Shown here: positions 9,368 to 18,479 of the stretch, in pieces
How positions within the stretch are numbered: the first letter of the stretch is position 1
Layout: each line of letters starts with the position of its first letter
NCBI RefSeq assembly: GCF_014643735.1
Contig: NZ_BMKA01000005.1
Location: 62,245 to 126,244, forward strand
Direction of reading: 5' to 3'
Source of the DNA: Neptunicoccus cionae
GTDB lineage: Bacteria > Pseudomonadota > Alphaproteobacteria > Rhodobacterales > Rhodobacteraceae
Length of the DNA stretch: 64,000 nt
The notes under the pieces: model-generated
Database searches by the model: none
Seen by the model: only the letters and a program-made list of their open reading frames with translations
Told to the model about the DNA's origin: nothing
Made by a program: the position numbers and the translations under genes

Positions 9368-10333
9368 TTAATCCGGAACAGGATAGGTGCGCTGTGCCAG
9401 CGGAAGGGTGCGAATCTGCTCTAAAAGCCGTTCCACGAATATCCGCTCCGCCCGATTGAGCCGCTTCTTCGGGTTGCGCAGCAGGTAGATATCCACCTCC
9501 GGCGGGTCGTCATAGGGCGGCAACCGCCACAGCAAACCGTCCCGCACATCCCGCTCCAGCACGTGTATCGGCAGCGACCCGATGCCCAGCCCGCATTGGA
9601 TCATCCGGCGCACTTCTTCTAATTGTGAAGACCGTCCCACAATCCGCTGCGCCATATCCCATTGTTTGCGCAGCAGTGCCACAGGACGCAGCGCGTCGTT
9701 CAGATCATCTGTATCAAAGGTTACGATGTCATGGCCACGCAGATCCTCCATTGTCAGGTCACGCCGACCGAAAAGGGGATGGGTCGGACCACAGTAAAAG
9801 CTGAAGTATTCCCGATAAAGCAAATCATAGCTGAGGTCCGGCAGCTTGCGATTGACCAGACAGATGCCGAAACTCGCCTGACGGTCCAGAACCGAACTGG
9901 TGACAACAGCGCTGGTGGCGGTTTTGATGTTGAAACTGACGTTGGGATACAGGGTTTTCGTTTCGGTCAGCAGATCATCCAGCAGTGACGTGATCACATG
10001 GCTGGCCAGATGGATAGTGATCTCGCCCGATATTTCCGTGCTGGACGTTGTGGTAATCTCTTTCAGCCCCGACACGCTGCGAAAGATATCCATACATTCA
10101 TCGTAGAGCCGCTGCCCTGCCCGCGTCATGCGAAAACTGCCCTTGGAGCGTTCGATCAACTGGCACTTCAATTCCTGCTCCAACCGCTGCAACGCGAGAC
10201 TGACCGATGGTTGCCCCCGCAACAGGCGATGGGCCGCGCGGGTGATACTGCCTTCCTCAACGATTACAACGAAGGTGCGTAGCAGGTTCCAGTCCAACCC
10301 TATCACGAATTTCTCGTCGCCACGGTCTGTCAT
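9368..10333 (-). CDS. LysR family transcriptional regulator
   Basis: A 321-residue LysR-type regulator. Residues 14-75 form the winged helix-turn-helix (LDWNLLRTFVVIVEEGSIT, then AAHRLLRGQPSVSLALQRLE), and a substrate-binding domain of periplasmic-binding-protein fold spans about 100-300. The ATG at 10333 follows GGACGGGGCAA. It is transcribed away from the polyamine operon beginning at 10474, the classic divergent arrangement for a LysR regulator and its target. It is also codirectional with, and upstream of, the TAXI-TRAP genes. The divergent polyamine importer is the better guess for its target; the effector might be a polyamine or a derived aldehyde, but nothing in the sequence shows this. 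Confidence 0.9.
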   Translation of the reverse strand: MTDRGDEKFVIGLDWNLLRTFVVIVEEGSITRAAHRLLRGQPSVSLALQRLEQELKCQLIERSKGSFRMTRAGQRLYDECMDIFRSVSGLKEITTTSSTEISGEITIHLASHVITSLLDDLLTETKTLYPNVSFNIKTATSAVVTSSVLDRQASFGICLVNRKLPDLSYDLLYREYFSFYCGPTHPLFGRRDLTMEDLRGHDIVTFDTDDLNDALRPVALLRKQWDMAQRIVGRSSQLEEVRRMIQCGLGIGSLPIHVLERDVRDGLLWRLPPYDDPPEVDIYLLRNPKKRLNRAERIFVERLLEQIRTLPLAQRTYPVPD

Positions 10334-10473
10334 TTGCCCCGTCCTTTTAAGCGCCCTGCTGCCCTGCCATCGCTCACATTAACCAAATCAATGCGATCTA
10401 TGGTTTATATCAATTTGCCCAATTCAAAGACCCCGTGCAATAGTTAACATGACTTAAGGGAACAGGGGCCGGA
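10334..10473. promoter_or_regulatory. Divergent promoter region, LysR / polyamine operon
   Basis: A 140-base AT-richer segment separates the LysR start from the first transporter gene. Around 10380-10430 it contains AT-rich half-sites of the T-N11-A type that LysR proteins bind, but no single operator stands out. Promoters for both directions must lie here because no other gap precedes either transcription unit. Confidence 0.4.
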
Positions 10474-11346
10474 ATGCCGTCAAACGATCAGAGTATAGAC
10501 AAGCGGCCCTGGTTGCTGCTGTCCCCTTCCCTTGTTGCCATCACCCTTCTGGTGGTGATCCCGATGGCCTTTATTCTGGTCTATTCCTTTTACGAGAACC
10601 TCGACCTTGCCGTGGATAAAGTCGCCTTTCAATTTGGCAACTGGTCCGAGGTGGCGACCGACGGCTACTATCATACTGCAATCTGGAAAACGCTGCGGCT
10701 GTCGGTGATTGTCACGGTGCTGGCGGCGGTTCTGGGATATATCCCTGCCTACTTCATTGCCATGACCAAGTTCCGCGACAAGTGGCTGCTGCTGCTGTTG
10801 CTGATCTTGCCGTTCTGGATCAGCTTCATCATTCGCACGCTGAGCTGGATTCACATCTTTGGCAATCAGGGGGCACTGAACGGGCTGTTCCAGATGCTTG
10901 GCCTGACCGACGCACCGCTTTCGCTGATGTATAACGAGTTCACGGTGATCGTCGGCTTCATCCACGTCTTTCTGCCTTACATGATCCTGAACATCTATGT
11001 CAGCCTTGAAGGCATCGACGGAAATCTGGAACCCGCCGCCCGCACCCTTGGCGCGACCCCGTGGCAGGCCTTCCGCGAAGTGACGCTGCCCCTGTCCCTG
11101 CCCGGTCTTGCCGCCGGCTGCCTGCTGGTTTTTGTATTAACGGGGGGCAGTTACGTGACACCCCTCATCCTTGGCGGGCCGAGCGATTTCCTGTTTGGCA
11201 ATCTGATCTATGACGCCATCGTAACCGAACTGAACTGGCCAATGGGCGCAACCCTGTCCTTTACGCTGCTGCTGCTGCTGGGACTGGTGGTGGTGGTCTA
11301 CAGCCGCCTGATGGGGCTGAACCAACTGTCAAAGGCGTTTAAATAA
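10474..11346 (+). CDS. Polyamine-type ABC transporter permease, PotB-like
   Basis: A 290-residue inner membrane permease of the spermidine/putrescine class. It has about six membrane segments; the first is [20 protein letters not shown]. The conserved EAA loop appears as [20 protein letters not shown], which contacts the ATPase. It forms the transmembrane pore with the next gene product. It is the first gene of an operon that continues through binding protein, ATPase and five catabolic-type genes. The substrate class is inferred from the PotB-like sequence and from the polyamine enzymes downstream; uptake of another cationic amine cannot be excluded. Confidence 0.88.
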   Translation: MPSNDQSIDKRPWLLLSPSLVAITLLVVIPMAFILVYSFYENLDLAVDKVAFQFGNWSEVATDGYYHTAIWKTLRLSVIVTVLAAVLGYIPAYFIAMTKFRDKWLLLLLLILPFWISFIIRTLSWIHIFGNQGALNGLFQMLGLTDAPLSLMYNEFTVIVGFIHVFLPYMILNIYVSLEGIDGNLEPAARTLGATPWQAFREVTLPLSLPGLAAGCLLVFVLTGGSYVTPLILGGPSDFLFGNLIYDAIVTELNWPMGATLSFTLLLLLGLVVVVYSRLMGLNQLSKAFK

Positions 11347-11347
11347 C

Positions 11348-12139
11348 ATGAAACTGCGCGTCTGGACCCTGCTGAAAACCTATACCGTTCTGGTCTACTT
11401 CTTTATGTTCGCCCCCATCGCCGTGGTGCTGGTGCTGGCGTTCAACTCCTCTCAGTTTGGGGGCTTCCCGATTGAAGGCTTCAGCTTTCGCTGGTTCGTG
11501 AAACTGTCCGAAAACGAAGCGATCATCCGCGCCCTGCGCACCTCTGTTATACTTGGGGCCTGTACCGCCGTTATTGCCACGACGCTGGGCATTCTGGCAG
11601 CACTGGCACTGGTGCGGTATTCGTTTCGCGGCAAAGACCTGATCACGACAGTGCTGATCGCTCCTGTGCTGGTGCCTGAAACTGTGCTGGCGGTGGGTCT
11701 GCTGATCTTCATGCGCTGGCTGCATGTGCCCCGTTCGTTCGGACTGCTGCTGCTGGGCCATTCGATCATCGCCCTGCCCTTTGTGGTGCTGGTGGTGCAG
11801 GCACGGCTGACGGGCATCCGGCGCGACTATGAAGAAGCGGCGCGCAGTCTGGGGGCCAATCCGCTGCAAACCTTTTTTGCCGTGACATTCCCTTTGATGC
11901 TGCCCGCCGTTTTCGCAGGCGCGTTGTTTGCCTTTACCATTTCCTTTGACAACATCACCGCCACCATTTTCTGGCGTCCGTCGGGGATGGAAACCGTTCC
12001 CACCCAGATTTTCGGCATGTTGCGCAATTCCGTCAGCCCCGAAATCAACGCGCTTGGCTTTGTGATGATCTGCATCACCGTGGGCGTGCCGCTGATGGCA
12101 GGGGCACTGGCGCGGTATTACATGCGCAACACAAAATAA
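11348..12139 (+). CDS. Polyamine-type ABC transporter permease, PotC-like
   Basis: The second permease, 263 residues, starts one base after the stop of the preceding gene, which indicates translational coupling. It shows about six hydrophobic segments and the EAA loop YEEAARSLGANPLQTFFAVT. The region FDNITATIFWRPSGMETVP is typical of PotC relatives. It pairs with the PotB-like subunit to form the membrane channel of the importer. Confidence 0.88.
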   Translation: MKLRVWTLLKTYTVLVYFFMFAPIAVVLVLAFNSSQFGGFPIEGFSFRWFVKLSENEAIIRALRTSVILGACTAVIATTLGILAALALVRYSFRGKDLITTVLIAPVLVPETVLAVGLLIFMRWLHVPRSFGLLLLGHSIIALPFVVLVVQARLTGIRRDYEEAARSLGANPLQTFFAVTFPLMLPAVFAGALFAFTISFDNITATIFWRPSGMETVPTQIFGMLRNSVSPEINALGFVMICITVGVPLMAGALARYYMRNTK

Positions 12140-12176
12140 ACCAAACCAATAAGAACCAACCAACAAGGAGAAAACT

Positions 12177-13343
12177 ATGAAAAAGATAGATAGCACAAAA
12201 CGGTACGAAATGCTGAAGGAACGCATGGGCAATGGCGATATGGATCGCCGCTCCTTCTTTGGCCTGCTGGGTGCTGCGGGGATGTATGCCGGTGTGTCCG
12301 GCGGCATCATGACCGCAATGGCACAGCAGGCCCGCGCCGCGGGAACCGAGCTGTACTTTGAAGGCTGGGGCGGCGTTGTATCCGAAGCCCTGCGCAAACA
12401 TGCTTTTAACCCTTACCAAGAAGCCACTGGCAACAAGGTGGTGGATTCCACTTTCGGCGGAGAGGCCGAGGTGCTGACCAAAATCAAAGCGGCAGGAAAT
12501 ACGGATGGTCACAACATCCTGCATTCCTCGGGCGTCAGCTGGTACAAACGCTGGGTTGATGCGGGGTACGGGTCCGAATTGAACCTTGCCAACATCCCCA
12601 ATGTGGAAAACGTGATGGACGCGATCATCGCGCCGTTCAAGGCAATCACGCCAAACAGCCTGTCCGCCATTCCTTATGACTACGGCACAACGGGTATCGC
12701 GTATAACACCAAACATGTCTCTGCCGAGAAAGCCAAAGAACTGGGCGCGAACCTGCTGCTGGATAAGGAGCTGAAGGGCAAGATCGGCGCGTGGGGTGGC
12801 GACTGGGCCAACCGTGCATGGTACGGGGCGCTGCAATCCAATCAGGACCCGAACAATATCGAGGATTGGGATGCGGTTTGGGACAAGGCCCGCGAAAACC
12901 GCGATCTGGTGCTGAAATACTGGTCATCCGGTGCCGAATTGATGGACCTTCTCGCGAAAGAGGAAATCTACGTCACCGAAGCATGGTCCGGCCGTGTCGC
13001 AGCACTTCAAGCCCAAGGCCACCCGATTGCCTATATGGACCCGCCAAACGGTTTGGCGTGGATGGAAAGCATGTTCGTGTTGAAAGGCTCTCCGATGGCC
13101 GAGGCCGAGGAACTGCTGAACTTCATGCTTGACCCAGCCACCGCGATTGCCGTGGCCGAGGGGCAGAAATACCCGACCTCGCTCGACCCGAACAAGGTCG
13201 AGATGACCGACACGATCAAGGCGCTTCCTGCTTATGATCCGACAGGCAAGCTGGACAAATTGGTGTTCCGCGATCCGGTGGTCTGGAATGAGGTCGAGAA
13301 AGCCCAGTCCAAACAGTGGAACCGTGTCTCCAAGGGCGGCTGA
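12177..13343 (+). CDS. Polyamine-type ABC transporter substrate-binding protein, PotD-like
   Basis: A 388-residue periplasmic binding protein. The N-terminus carries a twin-arginine-like export signal: polar residues 1-23, then DRRSFFGLLGAAGMYAGVSG and a likely cleavage site after QQARA. Export through Tat rather than Sec is therefore inferred. The mature part begins with LYFEGWGGVVSEALRKHAF and has the two-lobe layout of family 1 binding proteins for polyamines. The ATG follows AAGGAGAAAACT, the strongest ribosome-binding site of the operon, as expected for an abundant binding protein. A short GC-rich hairpin follows the gene. Confidence 0.87.
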   Translation: MKKIDSTKRYEMLKERMGNGDMDRRSFFGLLGAAGMYAGVSGGIMTAMAQQARAAGTELYFEGWGGVVSEALRKHAFNPYQEATGNKVVDSTFGGEAEVLTKIKAAGNTDGHNILHSSGVSWYKRWVDAGYGSELNLANIPNVENVMDAIIAPFKAITPNSLSAIPYDYGTTGIAYNTKHVSAEKAKELGANLLLDKELKGKIGAWGGDWANRAWYGALQSNQDPNNIEDWDAVWDKARENRDLVLKYWSSGAELMDLLAKEEIYVTEAWSGRVAALQAQGHPIAYMDPPNGLAWMESMFVLKGSPMAEAEELLNFMLDPATAIAVAEGQKYPTSLDPNKVEMTDTIKALPAYDPTGKLDKLVFRDPVVWNEVEKAQSKQWNRVSKGG

Positions 13344-13373
13344 TTACTACAGGCCAATCCGATACCCAACAAC

Positions 13374-13401
13374 GGCGGGGCGCAACAGGATGCGGCCCGC
13401 C
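13374..13401 (+). repeat. Stem-loop after the PotD-like gene
   Basis: GGCGGG at 13374-13379 faces CCCGCC at 13396-13401 in the 92-base gap between the binding protein and ATPase genes. No T-run follows. Its position immediately after a binding-protein gene resembles the stem-loops at 8013 and 25255 and suggests a 3' stabiliser that sets subunit ratios. Confidence 0.45.
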
Positions 13402-13435
13402 TGCCCTATAAAGTCTGAATTAGGAACCCCTGCCT

Positions 13436-14512
13436 ATGGCGCGTGTTGAACTTGTCGACATCAAGAAATCCTTTGGCGCGGTCAAAGCCGTCCGCAACGC
13501 CAATATCGTGTTCGAGGACGCGTCCTTCACCACACTGCTCGGCCCGTCCGGCTGTGGCAAAACCACCATTCTGCGGATGATCTCCGGTTTGGCCGACCCG
13601 ACGAGCGGTGACATTCTGATCGGCGGCAATCGGGTGAACGAAGTGCCGATCCACAAGCGCAATCTGGGGCTGGTGTTTCAGAATTACGCGCTGTTTCCCC
13701 ATCGCACCATCGGGGAAAACATTGCCTTCGGGTTGAAATACCGTGGGGTGCCGAAATCCGATGTAACGCGCAAGGTGCGGGAATCCCTGGATATTGTGCG
13801 CCTTCCAGGGGTCGAGTACCGCTACCCCCAACAACTGTCTGGCGGGCAACAACAGCGTATCGCGCTGGCGCGTGCCATTGTGATCGAACCGGATGTGCTG
13901 CTGCTTGATGAACCGTTGTCCGCCCTTGATGCCAACCTGCGCGAAGATATGCGGGTGGAGCTGAAGGCCATTCAGGACCGCATCGGCGTGACCACCATTT
14001 TTGTGACCCACGACCAGTCCGAAGCGCTCGCCATGTCTGACAAGATCGTCGTGATGAGCGCGGGACGGGTGGAACAGATCGGCAATCCCGATGAGGTTTA
14101 TAACACCCCCGCGTCCGAATTTGTCGCGTCCTTCCTTGGCGCGTCCAATCTGTTGCCAGCCCGCGTTATCGGGCGCGATGCAAATGGCGTGGCGCTGGAA
14201 ACCGCCGAATTTGGCAAAACCGTCGTCCCCGCCAACCGCGCGGCAACGCTGGGGGATGGGGATCGCGGCCAATTGATGGTGCGCGCTGAAAAACTGTTCC
14301 TGTCCGATGGTCCGGCCACACCAGACAGCACGCAAGCCGTGATCGAGGCTGTGGATTACCAAGGCCAGCTTGCCCGCTATTTCCTGCGCGTGGGCGACAC
14401 ACAGTTGCAAGCGATCAACATGATTTCGGGCCGTCCCTTTGCTGCGGGCAGCACCGTGAACCTGACCCTAGCTGCGGATGAATGCAGCGCCCTGCCCCTG
14501 AAAGACGCCTGA
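13436..14512 (+). CDS. Polyamine-type ABC transporter ATP-binding protein, PotA-like
   Basis: A 358-residue ATPase. It has a Walker A motif GPSGCGKTTILR, a Q-loop in VFQNYALFPH, the signature LSGGQQQRIALARA, Walker B LLLDEPLSALD and the switch histidine in FVTHDQSEA. Residues after about 240 form the TOBE-type regulatory domain common to this class. It energises uptake by the two permeases encoded upstream. The gene is separated by one base from the aminotransferase gene that follows. Confidence 0.92.
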   Translation: MARVELVDIKKSFGAVKAVRNANIVFEDASFTTLLGPSGCGKTTILRMISGLADPTSGDILIGGNRVNEVPIHKRNLGLVFQNYALFPHRTIGENIAFGLKYRGVPKSDVTRKVRESLDIVRLPGVEYRYPQQLSGGQQQRIALARAIVIEPDVLLLDEPLSALDANLREDMRVELKAIQDRIGVTTIFVTHDQSEALAMSDKIVVMSAGRVEQIGNPDEVYNTPASEFVASFLGASNLLPARVIGRDANGVALETAEFGKTVVPANRAATLGDGDRGQLMVRAEKLFLSDGPATPDSTQAVIEAVDYQGQLARYFLRVGDTQLQAINMISGRPFAAGSTVNLTLAADECSALPLKDA

Positions 14513-14513
14513 C

Positions 14514-15842
14514 ATGACGAACCACCTGTTTTATCAAAGCCGCCTGCCCCGCCCCGACCTGCAAAAGGCGGAAGGCATCTATATGTGGGACACCGCAGGC
14601 AAGCGCTATATCGACGGATCATCCGGCGCGATGGTCAGCAATATCGGCCATTCCAACCCGAATGTTCTGGCCGCCATGCGCGAGCAGATGGATAAATCCA
14701 CCTTCGGCTATCGCCTCCATTTCCAGACCGAACCGAGTGAGGCGCTGGCGGCAAGGATTTCCGGCCTGACACCCGAAGGGCTGGACCGCGTGTTCTTTGT
14801 CTCTGGCGGGTCAGAAGCGGTAGAATCCGCGTTAAAGATGGCACGGCAATATGCGCTGACCCAAGGCGAGGCCCAGCGCTATAAGGTTATTTCCCGTTAC
14901 CCGAGCTATCACGGTGCCACGCTCGGCGCGTTGGCGATCACCGGATATGCGCCGATGTCAGCCCCGTTTGATCCGATGATGAAATCCATGCCGAAAATCC
15001 CCGCCCCCCGCGCCTATCTGGACGGGATGGACGCTGATGATCCGGCAACGGGGCTGCATTACGCCAATATGCTGGAGGAGAAAATCCTCGAAGAAGGGCC
15101 GTCCACCGTGCTGGCCTTTATCGTGGAACCCGTGGGCGGCGCATCCACTGGCGCATTGGTGCCCCCTGCCGGATACATGCAGCGCATCCGCGAGATTTGC
15201 GATCAATACGGCGTGTTGCTTATTCACGACGAGGTAATGACAGGCGGCGGACGCACTGGCCGTTTCTTTGGCGCGGAACATTGGGATGTCGCGCCAGATC
15301 TGATCGCCCTGTCGAAAGGGTTCGGTGCCGGATATGTGCCCCTAGGCGCGATGATTGCGCGCAATGATATGGTAGAGGCGGTGTTGGACGCGGGTGGTTT
15401 TATCCACGGCTACACCTATGCGGGAAATCCGCTGGCCTGCGCCGCCGGACTGGCGGTGTTGGAAGAAATCGAACGTCAGGATCTTGTCGGCAATGCCGCT
15501 GCGATGGGTGATGCGCTGACGGATCGCCTGCAAGCGTTGATGCAGCGTTATCCTGTGATCGGCGATGTGCGGGGCAAGGGGTTGTTGCTGGCGTTTGAAC
15601 TGATGGCAGATCGCAACACCAAGGCGCCGCTTCCAGTTGATCTGAACGCCCATTCCAGACTGGTCGATATCGCCTATGAAAACGGTCTGATCATCTATTC
15701 CCGCCGCACGCGGGGAGGTTTGTCGGGGGATCACTTCCTCGTCTGCCCACCGATGAGCGTGAACGAACCGCAACTCGATGAAATTGCAGAAATACTGGAG
15801 CGTTCGATGCAACAGTTCATGGCTGAAAACCCGACCCTGTGA
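14514..15842 (+). CDS. Class III PLP aminotransferase, probably for polyamines or omega-amino acids
   Basis: A 442-residue fold type I aminotransferase of class III. Recognisable parts are FVSGGSEAVESALKMARQYA (cofactor phosphate binding), the Asp in LLIHDEVMTGGGRTG that contacts the pyridine nitrogen, and the Schiff-base lysine in ALSKGFGAGYVPLG. Class III enzymes move amino groups from omega-amino acids or diamines to pyruvate or 2-oxoglutarate. Lying inside a polyamine-uptake operon, it is most simply a putrescine, acetylputrescine or spermidine aminotransferase that produces an aminoaldehyde. Taurine- or beta-alanine-pyruvate aminotransferases look similar, so the substrate remains inference. 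Confidence 0.85.
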   Translation: MTNHLFYQSRLPRPDLQKAEGIYMWDTAGKRYIDGSSGAMVSNIGHSNPNVLAAMREQMDKSTFGYRLHFQTEPSEALAARISGLTPEGLDRVFFVSGGSEAVESALKMARQYALTQGEAQRYKVISRYPSYHGATLGALAITGYAPMSAPFDPMMKSMPKIPAPRAYLDGMDADDPATGLHYANMLEEKILEEGPSTVLAFIVEPVGGASTGALVPPAGYMQRIREICDQYGVLLIHDEVMTGGGRTGRFFGAEHWDVAPDLIALSKGFGAGYVPLGAMIARNDMVEAVLDAGGFIHGYTYAGNPLACAAGLAVLEEIERQDLVGNAAAMGDALTDRLQALMQRYPVIGDVRGKGLLLAFELMADRNTKAPLPVDLNAHSRLVDIAYENGLIIYSRRTRGGLSGDHFLVCPPMSVNEPQLDEIAEILERSMQQFMAENPTL

Positions 15843-15862
15843 CCCTTAGACGGGAAAGAATT

Positions 15863-16354
15863 ATGCTTTCGACCCTCCAAACCATCCGGCTTGCGGAAAG
15901 GTCCGATCTGGCGCTGTTGAATACGGCTCTTGCGGCGCTGTCGGCTGAACTGAATGATCCCCATCCTGCCACGCCGGAATTTCTGGAGCAGGCCGGCTTT
16001 GGCCCTGTGCCCACCTTTTATGCGCTGATCGCGCAAAGCGGGGCTGACACACTGGACGGGGCAATTATGTTTTCGCCTGTGACTTCTACGTCGATGGCCA
16101 GCACCGGCACGTTTGTTTCCGACCTTTGGGTCGCGCAAACCATGCGGGGCACCGGACTGGGGCGGCGTTTACTGGCGGCTGCGGCAGACTGGTCCGCAAT
16201 GCGGTGGGGCGCGGGATACTTAAAGCTCTCTGTGTACGACCAGTCCGTTCAGTCGCGCAAATTTTACGACAGGCTCGGCTTTGTGCCAAAAGACACCGAG
16301 ACAACTATGTTTCTGGATAAAAGCGGGTTTAAAACCCTGAAAGGATGCAAATGA
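15863..16354 (+). CDS. GNAT family N-acetyltransferase
   Basis: A 163-residue acetyltransferase. The acetyl-CoA binding motif is seen as VAQTMRGTGLGRRLLAAAAD, followed by KLSVYDQSVQSRKFYDRLGF, typical of motif B of GNAT proteins. The frame is open to an ATG at 15839 overlapping the aminotransferase stop, but the ATG at 15863 has GGGAAAGAA in front and fits the family N-terminus, so it is preferred. The stop overlaps the next start as ATGA. Between a polyamine importer and an acetylpolyamine deacetylase, the likely acceptor is a polyamine. Confidence 0.82.
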   Translation: MLSTLQTIRLAERSDLALLNTALAALSAELNDPHPATPEFLEQAGFGPVPTFYALIAQSGADTLDGAIMFSPVTSTSMASTGTFVSDLWVAQTMRGTGLGRRLLAAAADWSAMRWGAGYLKLSVYDQSVQSRKFYDRLGFVPKDTETTMFLDKSGFKTLKGCK

Positions 16355-17373
16355 AAGCGTTTTTCGATGATCGCCAGTGGAATCATGATCCCAAGCATTT
16401 CATGGCCAACGGGGTCGTTTTACCAAATCCCGAACAGCCCGAGCGGATCAAAATGCTTCACTCCGGCGCAACCGCTGCGGGGTGCAGCTTTGACGCGCCA
16501 GACGATGCAGGTCTCGGCCCGATAGCCGCGATCCATTCGCCGGAATACCTGACGTTCCTGCAAACCATCCACAAACGCTGGCAGTATATTGATGGTGCAG
16601 GGGAAGAGGTCATCCCCAACATCCATCCCGCCAACCGGACTGACAGCTACCCCCGCTCTGCCGTTGGGCAAGCCGGTTACCATCAGGCAGACAGCGCCTG
16701 CCCGATTGCCTCTGGCACGTGGGAGGCGGCCTATTGGTCCGCGCAAGCGGCCATAACTGGCGCGGACAGTCTGATCGGCGGCGGGCAATCGGCCTATGTG
16801 CTGTCACGACCGCCCGGCCATCACGCCTTTGGCGATCTGGCGGGGGGCTTTTGCTTTCTGAACAATTCGGCCATCGCTGCCGAACGGCTGCGGGCGAAGG
16901 GGCTCCGGCCTGCCATTCTGGATGTGGATGTGCACCACGGCAACGGCACGCAGGGCATCTTTTACAACCGCGATGATGTGCTGACGGTATCACTCCACGC
17001 TGATCCGGAGCGGTTTTACCCGTTCTTCTGGGGCCACGCCCATGAACGGGGCGCAGGGGCCGGCCTGGGGTATAACCTTAACCTTCCCTTACAAAGGGGC
17101 ACAAAAGACGCGGATTTCCTTAAAACGCTGGAGACAGCCCTTGTCCGCGTACAGGCTTACGGCGCGGATGTGGTGGTGATCGCCCTTGGCCTTGATGCGT
17201 TTATCGACGATCCGTTTAAAGGACTGGCGGTGACCACCGAAGGCTTCGGGCGGATCGGGGCCGCCATCGCGGGGTTAAACCTGCCCACGTTGCTAGTACA
17301 GGAAGGCGGCTATCTCTGCGATGAACTGGGCGAGAACCTGACCAGCGTGTTGAACGGGTTTCAGGGCGCATGA
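16351..17373 (+). CDS. Acetylpolyamine amidohydrolase / histone deacetylase family protein
   Basis: A 340-residue zinc hydrolase of the arginase/deacetylase fold. Visible are the histidine pair in SRPPGHHAFGDLAGGFCF, the zinc ligands in ILDVDVHHGNGTQGIFY and ALGLDAFIDDPF, and the tyrosine in EGGYLCDELGEN. The segment YPRSAVGQAGYHQADSACPI followed by SGTWEAAY is characteristic of bacterial acetylpolyamine amidohydrolases rather than HDAC-like enzymes for proteins. It should remove acetyl groups from acetylputrescine, acetylspermidine or acetylcadaverine. The ATG at 16351 overlaps the upstream stop (ATGA) and has AGGA five bases before it; the in-frame ATG at 16345 has no room for a site. It is coupled to the FAD oxidase gene by another ATGA overlap. 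Confidence 0.88.
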   Translation: MKAFFDDRQWNHDPKHFMANGVVLPNPEQPERIKMLHSGATAAGCSFDAPDDAGLGPIAAIHSPEYLTFLQTIHKRWQYIDGAGEEVIPNIHPANRTDSYPRSAVGQAGYHQADSACPIASGTWEAAYWSAQAAITGADSLIGGGQSAYVLSRPPGHHAFGDLAGGFCFLNNSAIAAERLRAKGLRPAILDVDVHHGNGTQGIFYNRDDVLTVSLHADPERFYPFFWGHAHERGAGAGLGYNLNLPLQRGTKDADFLKTLETALVRVQAYGADVVVIALGLDAFIDDPFKGLAVTTEGFGRIGAAIAGLNLPTLLVQEGGYLCDELGENLTSVLNGFQGA

Positions 17374-18473
17374 CCCAGCCGGAAATCATCGTGATCGGGG
17401 GCGGTATCGCGGGCACCAGTGCCGCCGCCCATCTGGCAGAACACGCCGATGTCCTGCTGCTTGAGGCCGAACCGCACCTTGGCTATCACTCCACCGGACG
17501 CTCCGCCGCAATCTTCATCCGCAACTACGGCAACGAAGTGCTACGGGCGCTGAATGCGGCCTCAGCCCCTGTATTGCAAAGCGGTGCAGGGATTAGCGAC
17601 ACAGGTCTCTTGTCCCCCCGCGGCGAATTGCTGATCGCCAGTGAAGAGGACATCCCGGAGCTGGAAAGCTACGCCCGCGAGGCAACCGGTCTGGAACATT
17701 TACGCCCCGATCAGGCGGTCGAACTGGTGCCCATCCTGCGCAAGGAGCGGATCGCGGCGGCCATTCTGGAGCCGGATGCGCAGGATATTGATGTGGACCG
17801 GATGCTACAGGGCTACGTGCGGCTGTTACGATCGCGCGGAGGGAAAACAGTCACGGGTAGCCGCGTCAGGGGATTGTCCCGCAACAAGGGCGTCTGGCAG
17901 GTAACAACAGAGGAAGGCGATTATTCCGCCTCCCTGATTGTAAACGCGGGGGGCGCTTGGGCGGATCAGATCGGCGAACTGGCCGGAGCACACTCCGTTG
18001 GATTAACCCCGATGCGCCGTTCAGCAGTGCTGCTTGATGCGCCAAAGGATTACGACATAGAGCACTGGCCGCTGTTCGCTTCTGTCACCGAAAGCTGGTA
18101 CGCCAAGCCGGATGCGGGCAAATTGCTGGTATCACCGGCGGATGAAGATCCGACCCACCCCCATGACGCATGGCCCGACGATATGGTCCTCGCCGAAGGG
18201 TTATACCGTTACGAACAGGCGGTAACAGTGCCCGTCACCCGCCCCAGCCACAGTTGGGCCGGACTGCGCAGTTTTACCCCCGACCGCACGCCGGTTGTCG
18301 GGTTCGATCCCGCACAGGAAGGTTTCTTTTGGCTCGCAGGGCAAGGCGGTTACGGCGTGCAAACCGCCCCTGCCCTCGCCGCACTTTGCGCGGCATTGTG
18401 CAGGGGACGGGCACCAGAACTGAACACGGCAACCGTGGAGGCTCTGTCCCCCGCCCGTTTTGCGCGGGGATAG
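17370..18473 (+). CDS. FAD-dependent oxidoreductase, DAO / glycine oxidase family
   Basis: A 367-residue flavoenzyme. The N-terminus EIIVIGGGIAGTSAAAHLA is the dinucleotide-binding beta-alpha-beta unit. GYHSTGRSAAIFI matches the FAD-contacting turn of the D-amino acid oxidase group, and the C-terminal WLAGQGGYGVQTAPALA closes the flavin site. Such enzymes oxidise secondary or primary amines with O2 as acceptor. As last gene of the polyamine operon it probably oxidises a polyamine or an aminoacid product of its breakdown, although a D-amino acid or glycine substrate is also possible. The next gene is convergent and starts six bases after the stop. Confidence 0.85.
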   Translation: MTQPEIIVIGGGIAGTSAAAHLAEHADVLLLEAEPHLGYHSTGRSAAIFIRNYGNEVLRALNAASAPVLQSGAGISDTGLLSPRGELLIASEEDIPELESYAREATGLEHLRPDQAVELVPILRKERIAAAILEPDAQDIDVDRMLQGYVRLLRSRGGKTVTGSRVRGLSRNKGVWQVTTEEGDYSASLIVNAGGAWADQIGELAGAHSVGLTPMRRSAVLLDAPKDYDIEHWPLFASVTESWYAKPDAGKLLVSPADEDPTHPHDAWPDDMVLAEGLYRYEQAVTVPVTRPSHSWAGLRSFTPDRTPVVGFDPAQEGFFWLAGQGGYGVQTAPALAALCAALCRGRAPELNTATVEALSPARFARG

Positions 18474-18479
18474 GTGCCT

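Noticed and set aside
16351-17373. Protein (histone-type) deacetylase role
   Set aside because: The polyamine-specific loop motif (GQAGYHQADSACPI with GTWEAAY) and the operon context favour acetylpolyamines.
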